Positions 23,728-32,678 are shown, numbered from the stretch's first letter. The stretch is DNA of 44,808 nt from an uncultured Myxococcales bacterium (GCA_903842345.1 CAIMLR010000019.1:1-44808); one strand, 5' to 3'. The notes: generated by a model from the letters alone, not told the origin. A program made the numbers and translations.

Positions 23728-26229
23728 CTACAGCGTCCGCACGAAGTTGATGAGGTCCTGCAGCTGATAGCGATCCAGCGAGCTTGTGCCACCGTGCGTG
23801 TCCACCGCGCCGTCGCGTTCATTGCGGCCCACTTCGCCCGGCAGCAGGACGGGATGCCCAGGCGTCGCCAGCGACTCGCGCAGGGAGCGCCCGCGGCCAT
23901 CGTGGAAAAACCGCGTTTGCGGCCGATCCCAGAGCCCGCGCAGCGGCGTCGAACCGACAAAAAGCCCCGCCGGCGATTGCTGCGTCAGCGGAAAAGTCGC
24001 GATGAAGGCGTCGTTGACGAGCATCGCGTCGGAGCCATCGGGCCGCCGCTCCGGCGTGATCACCGGCGGAAACCGGATCGGCATGCCAAACGGGGAAAAC
24101 AGCGTCGGCGCCGACGCGGTCGTTGTCACCGGCAGCGGATGGCAATTGTTGCAGCCCACGCCCGGCTGGCGGAACAGCACTTCGCCGCGCGTCGCCGTCG
24201 GCAGGTTCATCGCGCGGTTGGGATTGGGCAGCAGGCGCGGCGTGCGCAGCATGAAGAGGCCGAGCGCCTTGGTGATCCCGTCAAAATCGAGGTCGATCGG
24301 CTTGCGCGCGCCCGTGCCGTCGTCCTTGAAGAGCGCGTCGCCAAACGTTTTGTCGCGGCCAAAAAGCTTGCGCGCGCCGTCCTTGATGAAGTCCGCGCGC
24401 TTGTTGAACGGCGTCTGCGCGTAGGGCCGCGTCGCGCACTCGGGCGGCGGATCGTCGGCGCAGTGGAGCACGTGATTGCAGCCGGCGATCGCCGGATCGG
24501 CCTGACATGCGGTGATCTTGGGGTACTTGCCCCAGACCATCATGTCCAACTCCTCGCAGCAGAAATTCTCGCGGCGCGCGAACTCATTGAGCACCGGGAA
24601 GAAGTTGTCCTCGTTCATCGCCTGTTCAAAGAACCACGGTCGCGTGTCGTACAGGCCGCGCTGGGCCATCACGTTGCGCAGGCTCCACGCCCGGCTGGAC
24701 TGCAGCGGCATGACGAACGGCCGCGCGATGGCGCCATTGTCGCGGTGGCATTGCACGCACGTCTGGTCGCCGTCGATGGTAAAGACCGACGTCATCTCAT
24801 TGATGCCCTCGCCCAACTCCGCGTCCGTCTGCGGAAACGGCCCGGCGGCCACATCGCCGATCACCACATGCTGTTCCGCGAGTCCCGCCGGCTTGCCCGT
24901 GTCAATGAACGTCAGCGCCTCGCCGAGCCGGTCCACCGTGAGCAGGCGCCCGTTGCCGACCGCGGCAATCGCCTTGGGATTGTAGCCCGTGCGGTAGAGG
25001 TTGCCGGCGGTCTGCAGCGCCGTGAGCGCGCCGTCCTGGGCGATGGCGAAGCCCTGCACTTCGTTTGAGCCGGCAAAAGCCACCCACAGCTTGTCCTCCT
25101 GCACCGCCATCGACTCCGGCAGCGCGCCCGCGACAATCCACGTGTCCTTCTGCGGCAGCCAATTCAGCACGTCCGGCGACCATTGATCCGCCAGCGGCAG
25201 CGCCAGGCCCTTGTTGGGATGCTCCGGGTCCACGTCGCGGAAATCGCGGTAGGCGATGGTATCGGACGTGTAGCGGTGCACTTCCTGCAGCGTCGCGGTC
25301 TCGATGACGCCGATTTCGTTTTGCTGATCCTGAAAGCTCAGGTTGGCCGTGTTGTCGCCCGGATGGCCATCCGCATCGATGTCCAGCCCCGTCGTCGGCT
25401 GCGCGCCGAGGCCCTTGCCCATGTCCGCCACGTAGAGGAAGGCGCCGTGCACGAGCAGCCCGCCGATCGGCGAATGCAGGTCGAGGTGGCTGATGCCCTT
25501 GGGCGCCCCGACCGTCGTCGTCGCCGGATTGGCGTCCACGTCGACGAGCTTGCCAGTCGCCGCATCCAGCACGGCGATCGTGCAGCCCGCGATGGAGCCG
25601 ACAAAGAGCCGCTTGCCATCGCTGGAGAGCGCCATCGGCCCAGGATTGTCGCTCACGGGCGTGCCCATCGCCTCCTCCGGCGCCGCGCCGTCGTAGTTTG
25701 TCGACTGCACCGCAAAGCCGTGCGTCAGGTCCAAATTCCACCACAGCACGCTGTCCTTCCACCGGTTCGCCAGATAGAGCCGCTGCCCATCGGCGCGAAA
25801 AATCGCCGTTTCCGTGTAGTACGGCACCGGCACCCGCGCGACCTCCGCGTCCGTCGCCGCGTCCAGCACGATCGCGTGATCGGCGAAGCGCAGCGTCACG
25901 ACCACGTACTTGCCGCTGGGATCCACGGCGCACTGCCACGGCGCCTTGTCGAGGTGCACGCGCTTCACCGGCTGACCGGTCGCGAGATCGATGACCGCAA
26001 CGTCCGTTCCCGGATCGTCGTCGATGCCCGCGAGCATCACCCACGCCTTCGTCGCATCGGGCGACACACAGACTGCGCGCGGCCGGTCCCGGTGCGGCTG
26101 CGGCGTCCACAACGGGTCCGTGGCGGCCATCGGATTGGGGTCCAAAGGCAGCACGTGGATCGGCGCCGGCGTTGCCGCACACGCCGCGAGCGCGAGCGCC
26201 AGGAACGCGAGGAGCGCGCGAGGCATCAT
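23728..26229 (-). CDS. Beta-propeller / dihaem cytochrome c peroxidase-like lipoprotein
   Basis: 833 residues. Lipoprotein signal with Cys 17 (ALALAAC). Residues about 45-480 form a beta-propeller of YVTN/YncE-like blades (TKAWVMLAGIDD, VAVIDLATGQPVKRV, GKRLFVGSIAGCTIAVLDAA, KLWVAFAGSNEVQGFAI). Then come a first haem site CVQCH (491-495), a stretch with extra cysteines (FCCEEL, ITACQ, AGCNHVLHC, PECAT), and a second haem site CNNCH (693-697). The C-terminal part has TPLRGLWDRPQTRFFHDGRG, the usual distal segment of MauG/CcpA-type dihaem proteins. It probably binds a partner by the propeller and carries out electron transfer or peroxidase-type chemistry in the periplasm. ATG 26229 overlaps the upstream stop (ATGA). 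Confidence 0.9.
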   Translation of the reverse strand: MMPRALLAFLALALAACAATPAPIHVLPLDPNPMAATDPLWTPQPHRDRPRAVCVSPDATKAWVMLAGIDDDPGTDVAVIDLATGQPVKRVHLDKAPWQCAVDPSGKYVVVTLRFADHAIVLDAATDAEVARVPVPYYTETAIFRADGQRLYLANRWKDSVLWWNLDLTHGFAVQSTNYDGAAPEEAMGTPVSDNPGPMALSSDGKRLFVGSIAGCTIAVLDAATGKLVDVDANPATTTVGAPKGISHLDLHSPIGGLLVHGAFLYVADMGKGLGAQPTTGLDIDADGHPGDNTANLSFQDQQNEIGVIETATLQEVHRYTSDTIAYRDFRDVDPEHPNKGLALPLADQWSPDVLNWLPQKDTWIVAGALPESMAVQEDKLWVAFAGSNEVQGFAIAQDGALTALQTAGNLYRTGYNPKAIAAVGNGRLLTVDRLGEALTFIDTGKPAGLAEQHVVIGDVAAGPFPQTDAELGEGINEMTSVFTIDGDQTCVQCHRDNGAIARPFVMPLQSSRAWSLRNVMAQRGLYDTRPWFFEQAMNEDNFFPVLNEFARRENFCCEELDMMVWGKYPKITACQADPAIAGCNHVLHCADDPPPECATRPYAQTPFNKRADFIKDGARKLFGRDKTFGDALFKDDGTGARKPIDLDFDGITKALGLFMLRTPRLLPNPNRAMNLPTATRGEVLFRQPGVGCNNCHPLPVTTTASAPTLFSPFGMPIRFPPVITPERRPDGSDAMLVNDAFIATFPLTQQSPAGLFVGSTPLRGLWDRPQTRFFHDGRGRSLRESLATPGHPVLLPGEVGRNERDGAVDTHGGTSSLDRYQLQDLINFVRTL

Positions 26230-26678
26230 GGCGTCACCCCGTCGATCCACGTGAGGATGGCTTGGCACTCCGGATCGCTCGGCGCGGCAAAGACGGCCCC
26301 GGGCTTGTGGCCACCGACGCCGCCGACCGCGAGGGCTTTTTGGATGAGCGTGGTGTCGCGGCCACGGGACGCGTCGAGGAAGCCGCGCGTCGCGTTGTAG
26401 TCCGCGTCCCATTCGGCGGTCGTCAGCGGATGTGAGGTGAACTGATCGGCGGCGGCCAAGCGCCGACGGCCGACCGCGTAGATGGCATACGGCCGGTCCG
26501 AGTTGCCGTGGCACGTCGCGTCGCCGCAGCGTTTGGCGAGGATGGGGCCGGCCTCAGCGGGAAAGGTGGCGCGCGACGGATTGGGCAGCGCGGTCATGCC
26601 CGACGGATCCACAACGCAGCCAGGCAGGGCCAGCAACAACGCCAGCACGCGAACGCTATTTCGCAACCGGCAAGCCAT
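26226..26678 (-). CDS. Mono-haem (CX4CH) lipoprotein
   Basis: 150 residues from ATG 26678; ATG 26693 five codons upstream is an alternative. VLALLLALPGC is a lipoprotein signal (Cys 21). The only haem motif is CGDATCH (residues 51-57), that is C-x4-C-H, set in AGPILAKRCGDATCHGN like the N-terminal site of the 994-residue neighbour (VPVLETRCADSSCHG). The C-terminal PECQAILTWIDG resembles the last helix of cytochrome c domains. It looks like a single detached cytochrome domain of the neighbour and probably an electron shuttle. It overlaps the upstream gene by 23 bases and the downstream gene by four. Confidence 0.82.
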   Translation of the reverse strand: MACRLRNSVRVLALLLALPGCVVDPSGMTALPNPSRATFPAEAGPILAKRCGDATCHGNSDRPYAIYAVGRRRLAAADQFTSHPLTTAEWDADYNATRGFLDASRGRDTTLIQKALAVGGVGGHKPGAVFAAPSDPECQAILTWIDGVTP

Positions 26679-29640
26679 GATAGGCCGCGCCATACTCGAT
26701 CCAGCGGACAATGGCCAAGCGTTCGTCATCGGTCAGTTGCGCCGATCCAGCCGGCGGGCACGCCTTGTCCAGCGTGCGATCCGCATCATACTCACGATTC
26801 ATGACCTTCTCAGCCAGGTAGGATCCGCGCGCCCGGTAGCCATCGGCGTCCACGTACTTGTATCCAGCGGCTGATCCGGCGCCTTTTTGCAGCAGATTTT
26901 CATAAGCTTGCGTGTAGTGCTGGGTCTGCGTCGCCGATAGATCCAGACCACCCGCGGGCGTGACATTGCCATGACAACCGGAGGTCGCGCATTTCGCCGT
27001 CAGGACCGGCTGGACGTCCTTGGTGAAGTCACTGAACACGAAGAACGAGCTGTCGATGATCGGCAGCACGTTGGGCGTCCGGCGATCGGCTTGGGCGTAC
27101 ATCGCCGCCGTGACAGAAGCTTGCGTGATGAAATCCGTTGGCGCCTGGAGCACGGAGCTCTTCTGGCCATCCATCGCGCCGTGACAGCCGCCGCAACGGG
27201 CGTTGTAGGAGGTGAGCGGGATGCCGACCGGGAAACGCTCGCCCGGCAGGGTCGCGTACCACTGATGCTGCAGCGTGCCGACGGCGATGTGGTCCTTGTC
27301 CAGCGTCACGACGCGAACCGGCACTTGCGCCGGAATCATCGCCGCCAGACTGCCGTCCGACGCCGGTGGCACTTCCAGCGCGGCAAACAGCGGCATCCGC
27401 CCGGTGAGGGACGTCACGGTCGCATTGGGCATGTTGTGCAGCGTCTCCGCCGCCGGCACGGGCGAGACGTCCAGCGGCCCGGCGATCGACACCGGCACCA
27501 CCGCACGCACATAGGCGATGTCGTCGCGCAGCGTGCGCGCCGTCGTGGGCGACAAGTGCGCGAGCACCGCTTCAATCACCTGCACGCCGCTGTGGACAAG
27601 CGTCGCGGTCTTGTCCGTGTCGTTCCACTTGCGGGCGTGCGGCGGATCCTCCGCCGGGCGCTGATACACCGCCACCGGCTGCGACCACGCGATCTTCGGG
27701 TCAGTCAGCAGCACCGTCGTCTTGGCGATCTTAGGCCGATTCGTCGCGCGATCCTCCGTCAGCGTCACCTGCACGAGCTCCGTGCGCGGCGTCAGCGTCC
27801 CATCGCTCAGGTCCATCGGCCCGGCGGCATGCGCCACGAGCAGGCTGCCATCGGGCAGCGGCGTCGGGTCGCGCCACAGGCCATCCACCGACGGGCCGGT
27901 CCGCGCCGCGTCCTGCGTCAGGATCGTCAGCGCGTGGCGGAAGTTGGGCAGCGTCGCATCCGCTTCCTTGCCTTCCGCGATCTCCACTGCGAATTGCCGT
28001 TCCAACACAGCGAGTTGCCCGCCGCGCCAGCGATTATTCTGGTCCATCAGCACCAGCGTCGCACGTCCGTCCGCCAGCTCGCGAATCCGGTAGAAAACCT
28101 GCGGATCTTCACTCATGCCAAAGTGCGGATGCGCTTCCGGCTGGATGTGGTACGTCGAGTCGTGATCGATCGGGAAGCGGAAGAAGACGCCCTTGTACCC
28201 GCCTTCAGCCGACCGCTTGATGGTGTACGCCATGGTGCCCGCGAACTCGCCGACCGCGAGGAAATGCGGCGCCACTTCCGGCACGACCGTGTACGTCAGG
28301 CGCTCCACGTTCTGGCCATCGGCGTCCATGACATACAGGTCGGCATTCTGGAACGACGCCAGGTCCGCCAGATCCGCCGCGCGCGTCGAGCTGAAGTAGA
28401 TGCGTTCGTCAGGCGGCGTACCGGTCTTGGGCGTGAAACCGCCGTTGGGGCCCCACGTCGGCGCAAAGTTGCCGACCGTCAGGCCGTTGGCCGCCGCAGA
28501 TTTGTCGCTGGTCAGCTGCTTCAGGCCCGTGCCGTCGACGCCAATCGTGTAGAGGTTGTGGGCGTCAGCGGCGGTCGTGCGCATGGAGAACACAATCGTC
28601 TTGCCGTCGTGGCTGATGGCCGGATCGCGCACGTCCGCGGGCTGGCTGTGCGCGCTGGCGGTCAGGTTGACCGGCGCTCCCGTGTACGGCGGATCGAGGC
28701 GGTAGAGGTCGCTACCCGGCGTGAACGGCGCAACGTCAAACGGACCGGCAGCAGGCAGTGGTCCACCGACGAGGACGATTGGCGGCTGAGCCGGCGCGGC
28801 AATTTCGTTGCCAACGGCCGCTTTGCGCTCCGCGGCGATCCACTCCAGGATGCCCTTGACGGTCGCCGAGTCGCGTGGATCCTTGCCCCCTTCCATCTCC
28901 TTGGCCAGGAAGATGTCATTGCCGCCTTTGTGCGGAATGCCCCCCTGCTCGAACGGCAGGATCTTCGCCAGCAAGCGCGACTGCAGCGGGTTGCCCCACA
29001 TCGAGACGTTGCGCTTGGCCTCGCCATACGTGGCGCGCAAGTCAGCGCGGGAGAGGTTGAGGGTGCCCGGGACCGTGGGCGCCTGGAAAACCGCGCCGCC
29101 AAACATCAAGCTGCCGTGGCAAGTCGAGGTCGCGCAGCCACGGTCGATGAGCAGCGGATAGACGTTGGTGGCGAAGAGCTGTTCATTGATGGTGAGCGGC
29201 GCATCCTTGGCCGCCTCGCCGCCGTCGCTGACCGTCGCGGCCCAATCGGCGAGCGTGCGGTAGTCGGCGTCGTCACGCGACTGGAAGAGCGAACCCTTGA
29301 AGTGATACTGCCCACCCATCGCGACCGGCAGCGTCTTGCGCAAGAAGCTGGAGTAGCTGACGTCCTCGGTCGAATTGATCTTCGCCTTGACCGATGCCAG
29401 CGCGCTGGGCACGTCCGTGATGCGCCCCGTCGCGTCAACCGTAAAGGTCAGCCAGCGCTGCGGATCCAGCTGATGCTGCACGTCCCCGGCGAGCGCGCCA
29501 TGGCAACTGCTGTCCGCGCACCGCGTCTCGAGGACCGGCACCACTTTCTCCTGAAACGCGTCAGAGGAAGAGGAAGTGCCACACGCGGTGAGCGCGAGAA
29601 AGGCCAGAAGAAGGGGACGAATCCGGAACGAAGCAGCCAT
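26656..29640 (-). CDS. HzsA-like tetrahaem propeller lipoprotein, first gene of operon
   Basis: 994 residues. ATG 29640 is chosen because GGAGG lies six bases upstream and the lipoprotein signal follows at once (LLLAFLALTAC, Cys 20). Four haem sites: CADSSCH (41-47) and CATSTCH (169-175), both CX4CH; CGGCH (816-820); CATSGCH (884-890), CX4CH. Residues about 300-700 form a TolB/WD-like propeller (DPAISHDGKTIVFSMRT, DERIYFSST, NADLYVMDADGQNVERLTY). N-terminal haem domains, central propeller and C-terminal haem domains reproduce the order of the hydrazine synthase alpha subunit family. No HzsB/HzsC partner is in the window, so hydrazine synthesis is not claimed. The reaction is unknown; it is probably the catalytic or substrate-binding core of this operon. 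Confidence 0.85.
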   Translation of the reverse strand: MAASFRIRPLLLAFLALTACGTSSSSDAFQEKVVPVLETRCADSSCHGALAGDVQHQLDPQRWLTFTVDATGRITDVPSALASVKAKINSTEDVSYSSFLRKTLPVAMGGQYHFKGSLFQSRDDADYRTLADWAATVSDGGEAAKDAPLTINEQLFATNVYPLLIDRGCATSTCHGSLMFGGAVFQAPTVPGTLNLSRADLRATYGEAKRNVSMWGNPLQSRLLAKILPFEQGGIPHKGGNDIFLAKEMEGGKDPRDSATVKGILEWIAAERKAAVGNEIAAPAQPPIVLVGGPLPAAGPFDVAPFTPGSDLYRLDPPYTGAPVNLTASAHSQPADVRDPAISHDGKTIVFSMRTTAADAHNLYTIGVDGTGLKQLTSDKSAAANGLTVGNFAPTWGPNGGFTPKTGTPPDERIYFSSTRAADLADLASFQNADLYVMDADGQNVERLTYTVVPEVAPHFLAVGEFAGTMAYTIKRSAEGGYKGVFFRFPIDHDSTYHIQPEAHPHFGMSEDPQVFYRIRELADGRATLVLMDQNNRWRGGQLAVLERQFAVEIAEGKEADATLPNFRHALTILTQDAARTGPSVDGLWRDPTPLPDGSLLVAHAAGPMDLSDGTLTPRTELVQVTLTEDRATNRPKIAKTTVLLTDPKIAWSQPVAVYQRPAEDPPHARKWNDTDKTATLVHSGVQVIEAVLAHLSPTTARTLRDDIAYVRAVVPVSIAGPLDVSPVPAAETLHNMPNATVTSLTGRMPLFAALEVPPASDGSLAAMIPAQVPVRVVTLDKDHIAVGTLQHQWYATLPGERFPVGIPLTSYNARCGGCHGAMDGQKSSVLQAPTDFITQASVTAAMYAQADRRTPNVLPIIDSSFFVFSDFTKDVQPVLTAKCATSGCHGNVTPAGGLDLSATQTQHYTQAYENLLQKGAGSAAGYKYVDADGYRARGSYLAEKVMNREYDADRTLDKACPPAGSAQLTDDERLAIVRWIEYGAAYHGLPVAK

Positions 29641-29767
29641 GCGGACCTCCACGAAAACGTGTGGAAGAGCAAAGAAACAGCGGCGTTGGACCGCAGTGCA
29701 TCCGTTTGACACACCACTGAAGACCATACGCCGCTTGCCAAGCGATTGCGAGTGGCTGGCGAAACGC

Positions 29768-29799
29768 GAATTGCCGCGATCCCACCGGAATCGCGGACG
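29768..29799 (+). repeat. 32-bp direct repeat, unit 1
   Basis: Equal length to 29975-30006 and identical at 25 of 32 positions without gaps. The conserved parts are GAAT-GCCGCGATCCCA at the left and GGACG at the right. The invariant core and fixed length inside a divergent promoter suggest an operator pair, though a chance or degenerate repeat is possible. Confidence 0.6.
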
Positions 29800-29974
29800 T
29801 ATTTGGTCCTGATTGAGCGGAAACCGGCGCATTCAGAGCGGATCTCAACGGCGAATCAAGTGTCAGGGAAATGTCACGGCGGTTATCTTTTTGCTCAAGA
29901 CCCCGTGGAGAAGTGGCTGGAATCGAACGCTGATCGTGCTTGACGAAGGCCGTGAGCGCGCGCAGAGTCTGCGA

Positions 29975-30006
29975 GAATCGCCGCGATCCCATACGAGTCA
30001 GGGACG
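29975..30006 (+). repeat. 32-bp direct repeat, unit 2
   Basis: Second unit, same orientation, ending 25 bp before the ATG of the dihaem peroxidase gene. That is close enough to overlap its promoter or transcript start. The two units start 207 bp apart. Confidence 0.6.
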
Positions 30007-30030
30007 ATTCGGCCGATTCCGGAGGCTCTC

Positions 30031-31119
30031 ATGGTCATTTCGCGCCGTCTCATCTCCCTGTCCATCGCCACTGCGCTGCTGTCCAGCGGCCTCGTCGCCT
30101 GCAAGAAGGACGCCCCCGCGCCGACGCCTGCCGCGAGCACGCCGGCTGCGGCCAAGTCCCTGCAACGCAGCGATTTGGCGATGTTCGGTCCGTTGCCAGA
30201 AGCGTTTGACAGTCCGACCAACCCGCCGAGCGCAGCGAAGATCGCGCTGGGGCAGCTGCTCTACAACGACAAACGGTTGTCGAAGAATCAGGACATCTCC
30301 TGCGCCTCGTGCCATGAGTTGGACAAAGGCGGCGCCGATTCCCGGCCGACGTCTCCGGGCCACAAGGGGCAGCTGGGCGGCCGCAACGCGCCGACCGTGT
30401 TGAACGCTGCCGGTCAGTTCGTGCAGTTCTGGGACGGTCGCGCCAAGGACGTGGAAGAGCAGGCCAAAGGGCCGATTCTCAATCCGGTCGAGATGGCGAT
30501 GGCGAGTTCCGAGACGGTACTCGCCGTGCTGAAGTCGATCCCGGAGTACGTCGCGGCGTTCCAAGCGGCGTTTCCGGGCGAAGCCGATGCGCTGACGTAT
30601 GACAACCTCGGCAAGGCGATTGGCGCATTTGAGCGCAAGCTGACGACCCGTTCGCGCTGGGACAAGTACCTGACCGGCGACGATGCGGCGCTTCAGGATG
30701 ACGAAAAGGCCGGCGCGCTTGAGTTCATCGCAGCGGGTTGCACGGCTTGCCACAACGGCGTGCTGATCGGCGGCGCCATGTATCAGAAAGCCGGACTCGT
30801 GAAGGCGTGGCCGAATCAGAAGGACTTGGGACGTTTTGGCGTGACCAAGCAGGAGGGCGACAAGCTCTTTTTCAAGGTGCCCTCCCTGCGCAACATCGCG
30901 AACACGGCGCCGTATTTCCACGATGGCAGCGCCGCGACGCTGGACGTGGCGATCCGGACCATGGCGGCGCATCAGTTGGGCAAGGAGTTGACGGACGCGC
31001 AGGTGGCGGCGATTGCCAAGTGGCTCGGTTCGTTGACGGGCGAAGTGCCGGCGGCATTGGCGGCCGTTCCCAAGCTGCCGGCGTCCACGGAGACGACGCC
31101 GAAACCGGTTGCGGATTGA
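30031..31119 (+). CDS. Dihaem cytochrome c peroxidase / MauG family lipoprotein
   Basis: 362 residues; ATG 30031 follows GGAGG by five bases. Lipoprotein signal LLSSGLVAC (Cys 24), then an Ala/Pro linker. The two haem motifs are CASCH (91-95) and CTACH (237-241), with the family segments LGQLLYNDKRLSKNQDISC, NAPTVLNAAGQF, FWDGRAKDVEEQA and VPSLRNIANTAPYFHDG. The family reduces peroxide with electrons from small cytochromes or, as in MauG, oxidises a partner protein. No methylamine dehydrogenase genes are near, so a general peroxidase or partner-oxidase role is open. It is divergent from the HzsA-like operon and upstream of a second dihaem gene. Confidence 0.93.
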   Translation: MVISRRLISLSIATALLSSGLVACKKDAPAPTPAASTPAAAKSLQRSDLAMFGPLPEAFDSPTNPPSAAKIALGQLLYNDKRLSKNQDISCASCHELDKGGADSRPTSPGHKGQLGGRNAPTVLNAAGQFVQFWDGRAKDVEEQAKGPILNPVEMAMASSETVLAVLKSIPEYVAAFQAAFPGEADALTYDNLGKAIGAFERKLTTRSRWDKYLTGDDAALQDDEKAGALEFIAAGCTACHNGVLIGGAMYQKAGLVKAWPNQKDLGRFGVTKQEGDKLFFKVPSLRNIANTAPYFHDGSAATLDVAIRTMAAHQLGKELTDAQVAAIAKWLGSLTGEVPAALAAVPKLPASTETTPKPVAD

Positions 31120-31319
31120 CCCGCGCCGGCATGGCGTGAAGATATGTAACGCAGGCCTCATTCGTCACAGGCGCGTCATGCCGCTCCGCCCGCGCGGCGC
31201 GTGAACGCGGGTGGCGACGGCTTTCACGCCGCACCCTCCCTGCCGTCGCCGCGATTGCCTCCGGGGGCGCGTGGCGTACGATCCCTGCCACGTCATGGGA
31301 GTGACGAGGGGGAGGGATA

Positions 31320-32678
31320 ATGACGAAGCATTCTGAACGGTTGTCTATGGAATTTGCGACGGGCCGCGGTCGCTGGGCGGGTGTCGCACTCGCGCTCGCG
31401 ACGTCGTGGTCGTGCGCACGCGAGGCCCCCAAGGTCGTCGAGCCGCCACCGGAAGCCCCAACGGCTGAAGCGCCCGCGGTTGCCGTGCCCGTCGCAGCCT
31501 CGCCAGTCGCAGCCTCGCCAGTCGCCGCGCCTGTTGCACCCACGCCTGCTGCGGCGTTGGCTCAGGACCTCATCACCGGAGCCTCCCCCAAGCCCGGCGA
31601 TCTGCCGATGCCCAAGCTGAACGCGCCGAAACTGGCCGTCCCGAAAGGCGGCGAAGCGTGGGCGCGGGAGTTTGCGAATACGCCGGCCGTCGGCGAATTG
31701 GGCGGCCCGCGCGCCGGTCTGAGTGACCAGGAACTGATCGACTTTGTCCGCGGCCGCATCGCGTTTCGCGACGGACCGGGTGAAGCGGGCGGGCTGGGAC
31801 CGCGCTACATCCAGAAGGCCTGCGCGGAGTGCCACTCCAATCCGGTCATTGGCGGCGAAGGGGACATGGACCACGCGCTCACGATTGGCATCCGCCCGGG
31901 CGAGGTCGAGGTCGTCTTCGTCCACGAAAAAGCGATCCCAGGATTCAAGCCGGACGTCGTCCCCAAGGGCATGATCCTCGCGAAGTCGCGCGCGCCCAAC
32001 CTGCTGGGCGTTGGCCTGATGGACAAGATTCCGCCGGGCGTCATCGCCAGCCACGCCGATCCGGAGGACCGGGATCACGACGGCGTCCGCGGCGTGGTCA
32101 ACATGCGGGACAACGTGCTCGCCCGCTGGGGCCTGAAGTCCCAGGACCTGACGCTGCACCGCCTTGTCGTCGGTTCGCTCTACCAGGACCTCGGCATGAC
32201 GCTCGAGGAAAACGCGGACATGCAGAAGGACGCCGACAAGGTCGCCGATCCGGAGGCGAGCAAGGAGCTGATCCACCTGTATGAAGCGTTCCTCAGCAAC
32301 CTCGCGCCGCCGACGCGCGGTCCGATCAACGACGCGGTGCGCGCGGGCGAGCATGAGTTCGCACTCGCCGGGTGCACGGCGTGCCACATCGCCGATTTGG
32401 GCGAGGCCAAAGGGATCTACAGCGACCTGCTGATCCACGACATGGGCAAGGACGACGACAACAAGATGCCCGACGCGAAGGCCGGTGGTCATGATTGGCG
32501 GACGGCGCAGTTGTGGGGGCTCCGCCTGCACAAGGGGTTCTTCCACGACCATCGCGCCAAGAACTACGATCAGGCCATCGACATGCACCGCGGCGAAAGT
32601 GACAAGTCCCGCCAGGCCGTGCAGTTGCTGCCGCCGGAGCGGCGCAAGCAGTTGATGGCGTTCCTCGCCTCACTCTGA
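31320..32678 (+). CDS. Dihaem oxidoreductase-like protein (DHOR, DUF1111)
   Basis: 452 residues. ATG 31320 is preceded by GGGGGAGGG. The N-terminus has a hydrophobic stretch ending ATSWSC (possible lipobox, Cys 32), then a repetitive Pro/Val/Ala linker (SPVAASPVAAPVAP). The haem motifs are CAECH (168-172) and CTACH (352-356). RAPNLLGVGLMDKIPPGVI, followed by SHADPEDRDHDGVRG and ARWGLKS, matches the DUF1111/DHOR core (R-x-P-x-L-x-G-x-G-L...IP...ADP-D...DG...G...G...W-K). The family was called a putative thiol oxidoreductase, but its true substrate is not established. It lies 200 bp downstream of the dihaem peroxidase on the same strand. Confidence 0.92.
   Translation: MTKHSERLSMEFATGRGRWAGVALALATSWSCAREAPKVVEPPPEAPTAEAPAVAVPVAASPVAASPVAAPVAPTPAAALAQDLITGASPKPGDLPMPKLNAPKLAVPKGGEAWAREFANTPAVGELGGPRAGLSDQELIDFVRGRIAFRDGPGEAGGLGPRYIQKACAECHSNPVIGGEGDMDHALTIGIRPGEVEVVFVHEKAIPGFKPDVVPKGMILAKSRAPNLLGVGLMDKIPPGVIASHADPEDRDHDGVRGVVNMRDNVLARWGLKSQDLTLHRLVVGSLYQDLGMTLEENADMQKDADKVADPEASKELIHLYEAFLSNLAPPTRGPINDAVRAGEHEFALAGCTACHIADLGEAKGIYSDLLIHDMGKDDDNKMPDAKAGGHDWRTAQLWGLRLHKGFFHDHRAKNYDQAIDMHRGESDKSRQAVQLLPPERRKQLMAFLASL

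Larger units (their letters stand above)
29641..30030. promoter_or_regulatory. Divergent promoter region of the redox island
   Basis: 390 bp between the HzsA-like operon (leftward) and the dihaem peroxidase gene (rightward). It is less GC-rich than the flanking genes and has no gene of its own. It contains a 32-bp imperfect direct repeat (29768-29799 and 29975-30006), one unit placed toward each gene. It presumably carries both promoters; I could not fix their -35/-10 boxes. Confidence 0.6.

Noticed and set aside
26656-29640. Naming the tetrahaem protein a hydrazine synthase subunit
   Set aside because: Only the architecture matches. No HzsB, HzsC or hydrazine dehydrogenase gene is in the window, and HzsA-like proteins occur outside anammox bacteria.
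26971-29709. 912-codon plus-strand open frame opposite the HzsA-like gene
   Set aside because: Arg/Val-rich antisense shadow with no ribosome site; the minus-strand protein has a lipoprotein signal and four haem motifs.
30031-31119. Calling the dihaem peroxidase MauG in the strict sense
   Set aside because: No methylamine dehydrogenase genes are nearby; MauG and CcpA cannot be told apart from these motifs alone.
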